A stretch of DNA of 64,000 bases from Tyto alba (Eukaryota; Chordata; Aves; Strigiformes; Tytonidae): NCBI RefSeq assembly GCF_018691265.1, contig NW_024881313.1, positions 2,286,501 to 2,350,500 on the forward strand, read 5' to 3'. The notes under the pieces are model-generated. The model worked only from the letters and a program-made list of their open reading frames with translations, had not been told where the DNA came from and did no database searches. Shown here in pieces: positions 24,501 through 38,876 of the stretch (its first letter is position 1; each line of letters starts with the position of its first letter). The position numbers and the translations under genes are program-made.

Positions 24501-27500
24501 GCATATTGCGGATAAAGGTTGATGAATTACTAAACAGCGTAGAAATGGGTATTATGCCTCTGTTAATGGTTAGATGTAGATTTCCCAAAAGCACCGAGTC
24601 ATAACCTGACCTGAAGTCTGGTTAGAAATCATATGAAAATAATAGGAAGAACCATGTTTCACTGGTGTTGAGCTGAATGCAGCAGAAAAGAGACAGTATC
24701 ATGGTATCATGTGTTCTGTTTAAAAAAAATACCAACATTTTCCTTCTGTACTATTTAATTTGAGGAGCTTTTTGTTCTGTTAATGGGCTGGCAAATCGTA
24801 ATTTTAGGTTTATTAAAGAACATTATTACCACACTACTAATTAATTTAGTTGTGTGTATGTGAAAAGTTCATGTGCATCCTTAAGTTGACTTGCATTTAG
24901 TACTGTATCACGTAGTGGTGCGTTAGAGTGGGGATCAAATCTATCTTAATACATGAACATCTCACCTTAAATGCATTACAGCATCAGTTTTTGTCTCAGT
25001 GGGTTTGTTTTCTGAACTTCTAGTTGACTAAGCTTTTTTATTTTTTTTTTTTTTTAAGTATATTAGGATACTGAGAATCTACCATTTACTTCTCTGGATG
25101 ACTTGTTTCAGTGATTCATCTTTTCCACTATTTAAAAATAAGGCATGCAATTATTGTTTGAATACATTTGAATGCATCTGTCTTTCACTGGTTCTTGTTA
25201 TCGCATCTGAATTATCTATCATATCAGACTGCCTTAAAACTTGATTTGTCCCTTTGACACTGTGTTTTCACTCCTCTGCATGGTGGCAGTCCCTAGCATT
25301 TAAAGACAGAGATTTTAAAATACACAGTTTTAAAAGAGCATCAAGGGATCATAGATTTGCTGGGCTGACTACCCTAGGACTCTTGGATAAGTTTAACAAG
25401 TATGCTGATTTAAAATGTTTGTCTCACAATGTTTTTTAACATCTGATCTGGAACATCTGTTTAACAAATGAGTTGTAAAGAAAATCAATATAATGTGATA
25501 CAATTATACCATTTTGAATCTTTCCAACTATAGAATGAAAGTATTTATTGACTATTTTTGATCTTTCCTTATGATTTTTAACACTTGTGCCACCTCTGTC
25601 TAGTCATGGGCCTCTGCCGTTGTTGAGGTGGTGTTTGTTACTGACACACTTGACTGTGTCATCCGTGGACATTTTAAGTCTCTCAGTTTCTACACTCTGT
25701 AACTCTAATTTATGTTGATGGTGATCCAGCCTCTCTTTTTCTACATTGTTGGTCTTGCCCTTTTTTTTTTTTCTTTTTGCCTTACAATTGCTTCTTTTTT
25801 TTCAAAATCATCAGGTTTTGAACAACTAGGATGAGCTGTAGCCAAAATTGTCCTCTTTGTTAGCTGTATAATTGCCTGACCATAGATAAAAGCCCTCTTA
25901 AGGAAAGTTTCCATTTTCATGTTTTTCTGTCTAGTAGTTTTCTTCTTAATCCATTTTATTCATAACCTTTCAGCTTCAGAAATTTTGAAACCTCAGGAAT
26001 ATGAGCATGTATGTGCATCATATGTTTACACAGACGTCAGTAATCTCTATCTGGCTAGGGAATCTGGTCATGATCAGTAATTCTTAGACTGTCCCCAATT
26101 TCTAGTCCAGTGACTTACTCATTTTAGCCGTTACAATGGGATGTATGATAATTTCTCTGTGTTGCTTATGGTGAGTGCTGTTAGAAAACTGTTGCTAATA
26201 ATTTTTAAACACCGGTGTTTTTACTGTTGGCCACTTAAGATCCTGAGATACTAGGTTTCATTATTAAAGACTTCAGTTTGACTTTTTTCTTTCAGCACAT
26301 TACAAATATGGGCTTACAAAAAAAAAAAAAAAATCCCACTGTTCTGTAGTTTGAGCCGATTGTGTGTAACAGACCTCTGCTGTCACCACCTTCTGAGTGA
26401 GCTGTCTTATTTAACCCTTATCTCCCCATCTAGTCGGTATCTTTTGGTTCCTAAGGTAATGAATGTCTGAATGATATTTCTTGAAACCTGGATTCTGCCT
26501 GCTTGATAATAAGCGGTGTTTTTATGTAATGTCTAGCTTTTACACAAATGTACTTTTGGCCTTTTTCCTGTTGGGAAGAAGTATAGCTGTGGGGAGTGTA
26601 TTGAGAATAGACTCTAATTTCAAGAAGGTATGGAACTTGTTGAAAGTTTTAAAAAAAGATTTTTAGGAGTGTAGAATTACATTTTTGACATTTAGCCTTC
26701 ACTCTGATGTTAGCGTAAGAACCTGGCATCAGATGAATTGTCATCTGGGCCTGTTGTTTTGTTACTTAGAGTGGCCAGCAGCAGGTGTTGTGAAGGAAGT
26801 TACAAAAAAATTTCCAGTTGTGGAATAATTGCCATACTGTGGAGCTCCTCAAAATCTTGTCACTTTATAAAATTTACGGTGCTGATCCCAAATGTTCTGC
26901 CCCTAGTAATTTTATATAGGTGGGCCTTTTCATTATCCATGGAAATATATAATCTTTTTATAAATTTTACAATGTTGTATTTATAATCTACCTTCCTACT
27001 GTCGTGCTCAGAAATCTCTCGTGAATTGTTAAGGTAGCTTAAAGCTCAGTAGCTACTTGAGCAGCGCTGGTGATTATTTCTTATCTACTGTGCTTTAGAT
27101 GTGTCAACAACAAATTTGATTTGCCAGCATGCTGTCCATTTACTTATATTTTTTATTGTCATTAATTTCACATGGTGTTGATGAATATGATTGTATTTTG
27201 AGTTCTGAAATTTCCCATTAATGGTTGTGGATGTGACCATTGATTCCTGCATCCTGTATGCTGTGGATATACACACTCTTTCTTCCAACCATTTTTTTTT
27301 TTCTCATGTCATTGTTCACAGCAAGGCAATATTTATATCTGGATGAAGATCTGCCTGTATTTTACTGATTGAAGCTTGACGTGTTGCAGGGTTGAAAACG
27401 GTGATTTATTTTCTGATCTTCCCCAACAGATTCTCTTTCAAAATCAGGATTATTTTCTTAAACCCTGATTAGTTTTTCTATCATCTCTGCTTTTAAAGGG

Positions 27501-30500
27501 TTTGTCAGTGTTCCTGCTGACCTTTCAGATTAAGTTTGACCTTTTAAATGCAGAGACTTTTAAGCCTGTAATGGTATGTTTCATGTTTATTTTGTAATCA
27601 TTCTCACATCAGTATGCTAGCTGCAGTGTAAATCCAAGTAAGAGGATCCAGTGTCAAGGTGGTACTTTGATTTCTTGTACCTTTTTGACTAAAGTTTATC
27701 TGGAGTATTAATGACTAACATTTAGTAGTATTTGTAGAGCCTTTCATCTATGAATGAAAATAGCATTAATGGTTTTTGGTGAGAGAGCAGCGACTTAGGC
27801 AAGGCCAAACAACAACTCAAAGGGGAAGCTCCAGTTAGAACCCAGATTTTATAATATCCCATCACAACTAATACAGGAATACACCAGGAAATATTTAATA
27901 AATCACAAAATTTAAATGAGTCTGTTAAATGGGAGAAATTAAAAGTAATTCATACATGTTAAATAGTAGACTATGTAAAAGAAATTTGAGGAGTGAAAGA
28001 GTAGATATGAGGAGACTAGTGCTGATGTTTATGGGACAAATACAAATTATCATTTAGTATACTTCTCTTACTGTAAATATGCTACGTTACGTGATAATTG
28101 TGCTGGGGAGAATAACTGGGTTATTGATTTCTTCAGTGAGAAGAGTGGCTCTCAGCTGATACTCATCCTTGTTTTGCATGTCCTGCTTCCTATAAAACTT
28201 ATCTGTACTTTCAGAAGGGTGACTTGGAACACCTGCAGCATATACAGCCTGTTACTTCTATTGGATCCACATATTTAAAAAAAATATGTGGGAGCCTTGC
28301 TTGTCTTTCAGTTATTCATGAGTCAGTAGCATAGTGTTTCCTCCTTTAGGCCTGACTCATTTTTAATTTACTTCATTTACACATATGCTTATGGTGCTAA
28401 TAAATATACAGAGTTTGGGGAGAAGTTAAGAAATTCAAATACATAGCTGGGCGATTCTTTTATATATGTGTGTGTGCATTTTTTTTGCAGACTGAAAACC
28501 GAGCCTGGTGCTGCTTGTGATGATACCTTTTCAAGTTTGTGATACCCCATAATCTTTATGTACAATGCATTAAGTAGTTGAGGCTAATGGGCCAATGATT
28601 TCATCTCTTTTGGTTTTCATTGTAGATTCGCATTTATACATGAAGCTTATGCTGGCTGTGCCCTGTCAGTTTAACTGCTTCATGAAAATATGGAGCAGAT
28701 AATACTGAAAAGATTCTTTTCTTTTGAAGTATGCAGAAATCTGAACTCCTGTAAATTTAATTACTGTTGCTGGATGAGATTACAGTGGATGAGTGCAAGT
28801 AGAGGAAAGTGCAACAAGCAGGAAGTTTCTGACTTCCTGTAATCAGAGGAAACTTGTGTCCCAGTCAGTGGAAAGGTTTTTTCTGAACACGAGTGGTATA
28901 TGTGCATTGTGCACAGAAACAAATGTAAAGCATTCAGTCAAAAGTCTGTCTTGAAAACTAGAAGAAAAAAAAGGAATAAAAAAGCTAGCATTTTAGACTG
29001 ATGGAGTGTGTGCATTATAGTTAGGACTTGGGTTTTTTTTTTTTTTTTTCTAAATGTTCTTTTCAAAGAAAGCAGCAAGTTAGGAGAAATGACAGCGTTT
29101 TATGAGTGAAAGTAAACTTCACCTTTTTTTTGTGAGTTTACTTCACAATTTTCTGGGGAAGTACTTACATCAACATGAAATGCTCTTTGAAATTTTATGT
29201 TGGGACTTCATGTATTACCTTAAGTAAGTGAATTTTAGGCAGCTACTTCTACTTTGAATTTAAACTTTTGTTTCTGTACAGCATTTCTGAAAACCCCAGC
29301 AAACTGAATTACCATTTTCCCTACTCTGGCTATGTGTAAGGCAGCATAAATATTTTACACTTGGGACTTCAGTGTCCCTTTTTCACAAGGTTCCCTTCTG
29401 GAGTCAGGGTGAATTTCACCTAGTAGAAAGCAATTTTGTTTTTTGGATTTGTGCAGTGGTCCCAACGTTTACTTATTATACTGCCTATGAGTCTTGATTT
29501 GAAGAGTGCTTGATTCAGGTGCAAGATGACAGTTGAGACTCAGCTGCAAGTAGGGGAACTGGAAAGAGGTTTAAGGGATAGACAGAATGAGATAAGTATA
29601 GAGCAGGATATACCACCTTTAGGTATTTGGTGTTAACAACCCTTTGTGGCCCCTTTCATACTACACATTTTTTGGAACTGTGTATGGACCCAAGCAGTTT
29701 GCCGGTTGCTTTTGTTTCCCACCTTTGATTACTGAAGTTGTTGATCTGACACACCTTCTGGATAAAATGTCAAACTCTAGTTTGCAGAGGTGGAGAAGTT
29801 GCCCAGTCTTTTGTCTCTTAGAACTTTTGTTTTGAGCCTTAAGTACATTCTCAGGGTAAAGTGAGAGGAATTCTGTTCCTGAGAAGAAATGAAAATATAT
29901 ATTAGAGAGGCACAAGTTGATATTAATTTTTAATAACTGTATCTGATGATGATGTCAGTCATATGCTTGGTGCAGTCATGCTGCCTTTACCCATAAATGC
30001 AGAATCCATTTATTGCAGGGTTCAGTCCTTATGAAATGGAGTAGGGAGGAGCAAAGGACAGTAGCAGCTGCTATCACTGGACATAGCTCCACTTTGACAT
30101 TGTGCATGATGGGAATGGATTGAGGTACGTATTTGGAATGAACAAGTGATGCTATCAGCTGTTGTAAATCCAGCTGAGATGCTGTGTTACTTTAATAACA
30201 CTCCTGGGCACTCTACAGCCTCAGGGATTGGAGAAAGTCCTAATCTGTTTTCAGTATGGTGTACATTTTTGTTCTGGTCTTTAGGGATTTTAGATAAAAT
30301 GTCAAAGGCTTTGCATATTAGAAGAAAAGTATGTAGTCCTACCTGTAAGTCAGTATTCAGAACTGACATATGCCAGGAATTAGAGCATGCTGTTGTTATT
30401 TCATAGCTGTTGGGTGAGACTAGATTTTTACGTTAATTTACGGTAATAGCGTATGATCAGTCATGGTTATAATTTCCACTGTGAGTAATTTTATCTGAGA

Positions 30501-31277
30501 AGAGGGTAAATCTGGGCTGAGTGAACATCATTTTACTCCTTGTAACAACTTACCCAGATTGGGATAAAAGTATGTTGATAGACTCATGCTATAATTTTTG
30601 TAGGGTGACTGGAGTACTTCATTTTCTAGAGCTGGTGTTACTTATCCATGAGCATGTTAGGCACCTCCTAATACAGACAGTCAGTCTTTTGCCAGTGTTT
30701 CAAGTTAGCTTTCAGTAAGACTCAGAGTAATCTCCCTCATTTTCTGTTAGGCTCAGAAGCTTCAGACTCACACCATCTCCTTCCAGAAGTATCAATCTAG
30801 CTTAAGCCATACAAGCTTGAGAAGGAAGAATGGCCAGATAGGAAGTGGGTGACTAGGGCTTAAACCAGTGGGTTTAAGAGGAGAACCTTCAATATAAAGC
30901 TTATTAGCTGGCACTGAATAGCCTTTTTTCTTTTATTGACACTGAGCATTTATTTTAGATCCCTCTATCCCTCTTACCTGTTTCTCTGCATTCTTACTCT
31001 TCTCTAATGCTTGCAGCCTTGAACTTTTCTGAGCATGAAAGAACCTAGCATACTTCTGAGATTCCACCTTCTGGAAGAATTAAATAAAATCAAACTCAGC
31101 AAAACAGATCGTGTCTTGAACCCTTGCTGGCTATTAATCTTTTTTGTTTTGTTTTTTACAGTGTTTTGTTTGTCTGATTTTTGTTCATATCAAGCTCCTC
31201 TGCCATGTCAAGCTCCTCTGCTTCTGTGTTTTCAAGCCATGAGTAGGTCCAGCCGCAACAGAAATAATTGTAAGGTA
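21537..31277 (+). other. Intron-like non-coding sequence
   Basis: No exon I can defend. The + strand is visibly T- and G-rich, with repeated T runs (for example near 23,395, 25,043, 25,760, 27,290 and 29,032) and one A run near 26,320. ORFs are short and unrelated to known proteins. A small hairpin lies at 28,267-28,291 (ten-base arms). This is best read as the first intron of the gene starting at the CpG island. It could equally be intergenic. Confidence 0.55.
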
Positions 31278-31332
31278 GTGTTGTGGGTTAACCACATCAG
31301 GCAGCTGAGCACCACATAACTGCTCACTGGAA
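31278..31332 (+). mobile_element. Fragment of an avian LTR-like repeat
   Basis: The run 'gtgttgtgggttaacc' followed by 'caggcagctgagcaccac' and 'actgctcact' matches the opening of a very common avian interspersed repeat that I associate with endogenous-retrovirus LTRs. Only about 55 bases are recognisable, with no partner LTR or internal coding region, so it is a small relic. The LTR class is from memory and uncertain. Confidence 0.45.
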
Positions 31333-31568
31333 AAGAAATGTGGGCAAGGAGGAACAAATGCACTACCGATAAAGGTACAGTTGTAGATATTGTAGCAGAT
31401 TGTATTGGCTAACTGCATTTGTGGGAGTAATGGAAGACAGACTTTTACAAGGGTTTTTAGTAGAGTCACCTTCAATTATTGTAAAATGGTATGCAATTAT
31501 AAAGATGCAGACAAAAAGAGTAACGTAAAATTGCTGATGAGAGGCTTGGTCATTAAAGACGACTGTCT

Positions 31569-32017
31569 TTACAGTTATTGAAGAATTTGGCAACCAGTGA
31601 GATGAGCGTTTCAGAGGTTGCGCACTGCATGGATTGATTGGGAGGTGAATTGGATCACGTGAGTAGGCGGGGAAAATGAGAATTTTAGATGTATAGGCAG
31701 GTTGACTCTTACAGGTCTTATGAAAAACAAGAAGAACAGCAACAGAGGTTCAGATTAGATCTGAATATATTGGAAGATGAAGAGGAGCTGATGAAGATCA
31801 CCTCCTTACTTCGAACCTGAATGGCAAAAATGGTGACAAAGATGTATTTGAGACTGAGAAAGAAAAAGTGGTTGAGGATTTCTCATTTTTCTCAAATACT
31901 CAGTTTGCTTTAGAAAGAAAGATATGTGGAGTAGTACACTACATTAAACTGACACTCTTTCTCATGTGCTTGGTCTACTGTCTGTACTTTCTCCTCAAAA
32001 AAAAAAAAAAAAAAAAA
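31569..32017 (+). pseudogene. Frameshifted coding-like relic with A tail, possible retrocopy
   Basis: From ATG at 31,689 to a TGA at 31,818 a 43-codon frame reads as ordinary soluble protein, not low-complexity noise: SYEKQEEQQQRFRLDLN, then ILEDEEELMKITSLL. At that stop, a shift to the frame starting at 31,817 continues protein-like text (NGKNGDKDVFETEKEKVVED) until the sequence degrades. Upstream, in the first frame, readable text (including a segment MSVSEVAHCMD from 31,602) is broken by three stops. An uninterrupted 21-base A run closes the segment (31,997-32,017). A charged, helical or coiled-coil-like protein with a frameshift and A tail suggests a processed pseudogene. I do not recognise the parent, no target-site duplication was found, and chance similarity to coding text is possible. 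Confidence 0.4.
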
Positions 32018-33894
32018 GACTCAAGTTGCCAGCAAGTCTCTATATTGCTAGTATTGTGTTTCAGCTTATGTTTCTTGCTCACCCTGACCAGACAACTTCT
32101 AAAATTATTATTCAGGTTAATGTCAGAGTAAGTGAAGGTTGAGTAGCAGTTTCATTTTTTCAAAGTGAGAGAATTTATCTTTCTAAGTCCTGAGTTACAG
32201 TTTGCAATGATTTCTTCATTGAAAAGTATCCTGAACTGACAGCAATAAATGAACCGCCATTTCACTTGAGACTAATTCCTGTCTACAGTTAAGAATTTTG
32301 CTTGGTGAAATGTTATGGCCATGCCAATTTTATTCTTGTTCATTTTGCTTAGTTTTGAAGGAACCGAAACAAGTGTCAATACCAGAATTCTGCTGTAGCA
32401 GCTAGTAATGGGTTTCTCGTGATTCATTGCTATGTCTGCTTATAGCATCCACTGGATACTCTGACTTTCCATGTAGTCCCATCTGATATGCTAACCTCCT
32501 CCCTGCAACTTGAGATACATTTCTGTATTTTCAGTCTTTGCATAATGATTCAAAGTATTTTTACTTCCATTTAACACTTGCCTTTTCTGAGGCTGAAGCT
32601 GTGTTTTGCTGTCAGTTCCTCTCAAAGTCTGTGCCACCATTATGATATATTGACTTGAAGACACAGGTAAAGGATGACAGTGAAATGAAATGCAAGCAGG
32701 CTTTCTAATTGCATGTATGTGTAAGCAAATGAAAAAACATTTAATTGACATCTGTCATCTTGCACAGGTGAAAGACAGAGGGAGAAGCTCTCTTTTCCGC
32801 ACAGGACGTTTGCTTTGATACCTTCTTAGAGCTCTAGCTTTGCCATCCAGCCTCTTCAGTGTTTCTGAAGTGGACTGTCTTAGAGACAGAGCTCAAAGTT
32901 CAGCGCCCTGCTGTAAGCTCTTTCATCTATGACAGCTGGTCATGGATCATCTAACTGCACTGGACCTTGCTGGGCATTCCTGCATCTGTGGGTGTGTATA
33001 AGTTACAACAGTTCTTGAGGGACTTGTTATTTTATTAAAAACTGTGATGAAATTAAAAAAAGATAAAAGCCCAAACTCTCCGTGTCCTTAGCCAACCTGG
33101 TCTCTTGAGGAGAATTTCTGTGTGACCTCTCTAAGATAAAAAATCTGACATCAAGTCTGGAATATCCGCCCCTTATTAGCGACCCAGGTGCATGTTGATG
33201 ATGGAATGGCAGAGATCTATCTGCTCTAGATCTAGAGGGAATGACAGTGATGATGTGAGATTAAAACTGTAATTTTGTTTCCCTTTGCCCAATTAAACCT
33301 TCATTTGAAATGCCCTTCTGCAGAAATACGGTGGGGAGTGACTGGTAACCACGAGGGGGTTGCTCAGAGCCTGCCCTCTTGTACACATTGTCAAATGCCG
33401 CCAAGTGACATTTGGCAGGGAATGTAAAAGGAAATGGCTATCAACAAAAATAAGCAAATAAAACCCAACACTGTGCTGGATGTGGATGGCTGCATCTGAA
33501 TTTAGACCCAGTCTGTTGACTGGGAGCAATGGAAGTCTTAAATAATGACCTCTGCGTTGCTTAGAACAATTACCTTTGTTTTGTTTGGCTGAATGTCCCC
33601 TGATTGTGTTCCCAAAGCTGAATTCTCTTTTTGCTTTGATTTTTCTCTTTATACATCAGGTCCTCACACTTTTTAATGGTCAGTGTGTAAGTCTAATTGG
33701 TAATGTATTACCAACTAAGAAAAACTGTTCTCATTCATTAATTGAAATACTTACACGTGGTATCATGCATCTTTGACCATTCAGCCGTGGTGGATCTTGA
33801 TGTATATGCTTATATCACCCAGTCTGTTTTGGTTATGAGAGTTCATGAAATGCATTTTCAAGTACCACCTGTTCTCTTAATTCTCTACTAAATT

Positions 33895-33983
33895 AAAAAA
33901 AAAGAAAAAAAAAAAAGAGTCGGGTTTTGTGTTTTTTTTTTTTGTTTTGTTTTGTTTTTTTTTTTTTTTGTTTTTGTTTTTGT
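33895..33983. repeat. A-run / T-run low-complexity block
   Basis: An A-rich stretch is followed within 10 bases by T/TTTTG-rich sequence, so the two halves could pair as an imperfect A:T hairpin. There is no element attached. Confidence 0.85.
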
Positions 33984-36366
33984 TAAATTTACATCTCTTT
34001 CATAAAACCGTAGTAGGTACTGGGAGATTTTTAATATTTAGTTAGTGTAAAAGGTGTTGTGTATACATATAAGCATTTTAGAATTTTAAATTGGATACAT
34101 AAACCTTACACATATGCACAGTATTATAAGCAAATTATCTCTTTGCTTTCAATGTATCTTGATCCTCAGAAGTTATCTGGAGCGATCTGGACAGGTGCCA
34201 TTCCTGGAACAGCATTGGAATGTGCATATGTGGGAAGAAAGCTAGACAAAACTGTTTTATGATAGCTTACCATGTGAGCTTTCTTCTGCCATGCTGTTAG
34301 TGCTGCCTTAGTCCATCAGAGATTCCCTGCAGACCTACAGGTGAGCTGTATTTACTAAACTAAAGTCTACTTGTTAGGCATTGCTACCCTCAGTTGCTGA
34401 TTTATGAATAAAAATAATGTTGTGGCAGTTGGTCTTGTATTACAGCTAGTGAAATGGTTCATTCTTAGACTTGGGCCGTGAGAGCTCAACAAAGTTTTGA
34501 AATAGGCAGGAGTAAACATAAAGATGTGGATTTATTACAAACGTTTACTTTGTGTTTTAGTTCTTCAGCTCAACTCACTTGATCATCTGTAATGTCAGTG
34601 AATTGAGAATTTTTGTTTGAGGAATCTCTAGTCCAGCATGTGGAATAAAGGAGGTGAATGAGTAACTAGGCCTTTGAATGGTGATCCCGACTAATAGTTA
34701 AACGCACAACTGTGGTGGTAATTCCCAAATGATGTAATCTTCACATTGTCTTGTCATGTGACTAGAAGATGTAGGTGCAGCAGATTTCTTTTTATATTTT
34801 AGATGATGTGAAATTAGTATTCATAGTGCACCTCTTTTGATCCTGAAAGTAATCCCTCATTATAAAAATGTTAACTTTAGGATACATTTTCTAAGTTGAT
34901 ATATTTTGCATTAGTAAAAGTATGGAATATTGGGAAGTACAGGGTATAAAACTTAGATCAGCATTATTCCTACTGTTAATGGTTGCCTTGGCTTCCTATT
35001 TAGATTTTGGACTTTAACTGATTACCTTAGTTAAGTTATTTCTTTTTTTTTTAATAAGTATTATTTGCATTGTATGTGGAAATTTAAGGTGAAAATGAAG
35101 TGGATATTTCTAATGGTAAGCACTCTGGATAGGTAGCCTATGCCATCTCTTTCTGGCAAGCATATGATTTGATGAAATTGGTTTACTGTGAAGTATTGTG
35201 TATAATCCTGTACCTTACTGAAAACAGCTTTAACAGTAGTATGGAGAATTGCTTCAATGGAGTTTTATTTTTAAACCTAGTTCACTTCCTCACAGCATAT
35301 ATTCTTTGGCTTTTTCTAGCATTTGAGAGGATTTCTGTTTTCTTGCTTTAATGTTCTGAAAGCATTTGTTTCTCTTAGGGAAATTAATTGATCTGACAGG
35401 GGTCAGAGGAAATATCTGTTGGTTGCCTGTATGTTTTTGCTGCATGTGAAATAATATACTTGTTATTGTTAGAATTCTTACGTAAAATGGATAATAAAGT
35501 GCTGGTGTGGCTAAGTGAAATAATGCATTACTTTCTGGATGCTTGCTGATTAAGCACTTAGTTCATGTAGTGAAATGTTTAAGTCAAACATTGAAGTCCT
35601 GGGCTTCTGGATGCTTAAGATTTGTTCCATGTAGAAAAAAATTGGTCTGTACTTGTGAGTCTTGAGTGGATTCACTGTTGACTTCAGTGATGGAAGGACC
35701 TGCAGCTAAACAAACTTGAACGCGCCAGTATAGTTATAATGAAGATGAATTTACTGGAGCTGAGAGGTGGGAAGAAGAGGGTGTGCGCCAATCAGTTAAG
35801 TTAAACTATTGTCTTTCCATTGTTTCTGGCTCTGTTTCTAGTCATTAACTGTTTATTTCTGCTGTTACTCTTCTGTAGTGGTTATGGCGTCTGCAGTAGG
35901 TTAACATTAAGTTAAGATTTTATTTGAAAACATATCTAAAATTCAAAAGTAGACATTGATGAATCTGATTTTTGATAAGTAGTGGCAGAAATCTTGTAAA
36001 TACAATGTAAAATTACACTGGAAGATACATTGAAAAGGATTTAGTGAATGTAGGCTTTTTTTAAATTAGAATTGCTTGTGAAGTAAGGGTGGGCAGAATT
36101 AGGACATTAGAGATGATGCTGAGAATCAGGAGGTCAGGAAGAATGACTAAGGATAACTTCTGAACAGAAAATATGGTATTTTTAATTACCTTTATTTGAA
36201 TTAAGAGCATGAAATAACATATCTTAAGGACACTAGTCTTTTAATGGGATGAATTTTAGATTCTGATCTGTGTCAATGAAGTGTTTTATCTTGAAGTCTT
36301 GTGGGTAGCAATATGATCTCCATGTGACTAATAAAATATGGATACTTTGGAGTTTAGTCAGTGAAC

Positions 36367-36390
36367 AAATCTGAACAATTGTTCAGATTT
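36367..36390. repeat. 24-bp perfect palindrome
   Basis: The arm 'aaatctgaacaa' is followed immediately by its exact reverse complement, with no loop. There are no flanking duplications or related repeats in the window. It could be a dyad protein-binding site or chance. Confidence 0.9.
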
Positions 36391-38812
36391 AGATAGCGAA
36401 AGAAAAATTGTTTAAAAGCTGTTTAAAACCTTAAAGTATGTATTATTAAAAACTCTTGGTACTGGAATTTAGGTGAGAGAAGGAAAAGTAAGGTTAGTCA
36501 GAAAAAACAGTCCCATGATTGTTTATTGGCCTAGGTCATATTACATTTGCCTCGCTAATGCTTTTTTAGTATGATTAAAAGTATCCAGAGCTTATGACAT
36601 CAAAAATTCATTGTGTGGAAAAGCTAAAGGATTCCTTATGGTTGGCTGCGGTGTTATGTTTGGCTTTGAAGAAAGTGATTTGTTTTACAGTTTCAGTCAA
36701 AGATCAACGCAATCATTTGAGCCTTGAGTTTCTTTTCCAGGAGTCTGACAGAGCTAGAGGCATTTTCTTCTGTCAGGCTTTTGTTGTTTAAGATCAGCTC
36801 TTTGACTCACTGACACTGTAATGAGGAATAAACAAGCCCTATTTTTTTGCGACAATTTGTATTATGTTTCTAGTGGATTTTGAATTTTAACAGTATTGGT
36901 TTAACAGTTGTTAAATCATGTAGCTGTACTAAACTTCTTTACTAGTGGTAATAATTGTGTCGAGAAAATGCGTATCACAGCCACATATGGTGGAGGGGTT
37001 TATCCTTGGTCCTCATGGTATCAGCTTCTGCCCTGCACTGCTGCCTGTCTGCTTGCTTCAGGATGTTGTCTTCTCAGTTCTTCTGCAGTTAACCACTACT
37101 TTGTAGTCACTGGATTTCAAATGTCCCGCTTGACCTTTTTTTTCCCACTGATAAATGTGTTAGGTAATTGCAGGTCCATGTGTGCTTTTGATGAGCTATG
37201 TGAATGAACGTTCTAATAGATGGGGCTTAAAAATATGTGTCTGTCTGAGAACAGGTACTCAGCAGGGTTTAGAGGATAGGATGTTGCTGAGAAGCCAAGG
37301 TTTAAATTTCATGTAATTTCAGTGATTAGAGAACATAACAGTGATGTCCCTTAAAACCACCATAAGAATCAACGTCTGTGGATACTGATAATATCTGGCA
37401 GTTACATAAACATCTGAAGCCTTCTGGATCTCTAATATTAAAAAGAAGACAGGATGCTGTGTCTGTCAGAACCTTTAATAAAAATAAGTTTAAAAAAAGA
37501 AAATTACTTAGTTCTAGATTCCACTGAGGTTTTTTTTTTTGTTTGTTTGTTTTTTAATTTTTAGTCCGTGTTCTAACCAAACGTTATCTTCATTTACTTC
37601 TCAGTCGTTTGTGTCTATTCACTGTGCAATTTATTGTTCATTGATGATATTTTCAACAGGTCTGAAAGTTATGTTAATTAGGTAACAAGAGTTAAAGCAA
37701 AGTTATGTTGGCATAATTATTTGAGGAAATTTGCCTCTTGTATTCCAAGTTCCATATGGGGAAAGCTAAAGCATTATTTCTAAGACTTTTCAGTACTTCC
37801 ACACATTCATTAATTAATGTTGAAATCTGTCATTAACAAGTGAAATTACGTATTCAGAATAGAGAACAGGTTATTGCTTATTTACCTGGAAAATAATGAA
37901 GATTGAGTAATTCTGAATACCCTTCAATGGCGTTTGTTGTAAAGTTTTAGATAAGAAAGTGATCTTTTTAGGATGAGGAAAAGATAAACCTTTTTCCATG
38001 CATCCCCAGATTAATATATTGGAGTTGTTCTTGGGTAAATCGGCAGTGCGTGTTCCCTTGATTTGAAGTTCTGTGAACAATTCCATGCAGGTGTTAAGTT
38101 TTCCACTCAGCAAACAAAAAGACCAGGAAGGGTAAAAAGTCTCAGATGGTTTGGAAACACCAGATCAACAAAATGCTTTCGTGATGGAATAGTGGTACCA
38201 TAGCCAACACTTTATTTTCTTGGCTACTACCTCAGTTGCTGGAGCACTTTCATTGGTCACGGGAGAACAGGTTTAATAAAGTCCTGTTTTTAGTTGAGTT
38301 AGCTTTAAACAGCATTGGTACAAGTATGTTTTGTCAATCATCAATTACTATAGGTAGTGAAGGTTCTACATGGAAAATAACAAGAGTCCTAATTTAGAGG
38401 TGGCTCAGTGAAAGAGTTTTTATTTAGTAGGAAAAAGTTATTTTGTTTTCAGCTCACGTTGGAGCCTGAAATACCTAATCTGTAATGCCTAAAAAAGAAA
38501 AAACAACTGTTTTTCCCCCATCTAGAAATTGGATACACAGTTGCTAATCTGAAACACTTTACCCAATTTAAATCTAACAGGTGTAATCCTTTTCTTCTAA
38601 GAACTTAAATTCTGTATCTGATTCCATTAATGAATTACTAAACTTGCTCAGACTTTACATGTAACAGTTAGAAGAGGTGAGTGCAGTACTGTTATATCAT
38701 GTAAAATATTAATTTGCCTTAATGAGAGATTTACTGTAGTTAAAGGAACGTAAACAGTGAATGTGTCCAAAATATATCAACTGAGTCTTTGCCTAAAAGA
38801 ACAAAAAGTCAA

Positions 38813-38876
38813 TTTTTGGATAGTCAAACTTGATTCAAAGATGTAATTTAATGCAGGCATAATGATCTTGTTAAAC
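38813..38876 (+). repeat. Direct repeat pair, copy 1
   Basis: This 64-base segment recurs in the same orientation at 40,303-40,366 with only a handful of mismatches in the aligned core ('attcaaagatgtaat' and 'cataatgatcttgtt' are shared). Similarity drops abruptly on both sides. Confidence 0.85.

Noticed and set aside
29644..30406. Two open frames that both contain the residues LDKMS
   Set aside because: The similarity is limited to about 17 bases and does not extend into a repeat.
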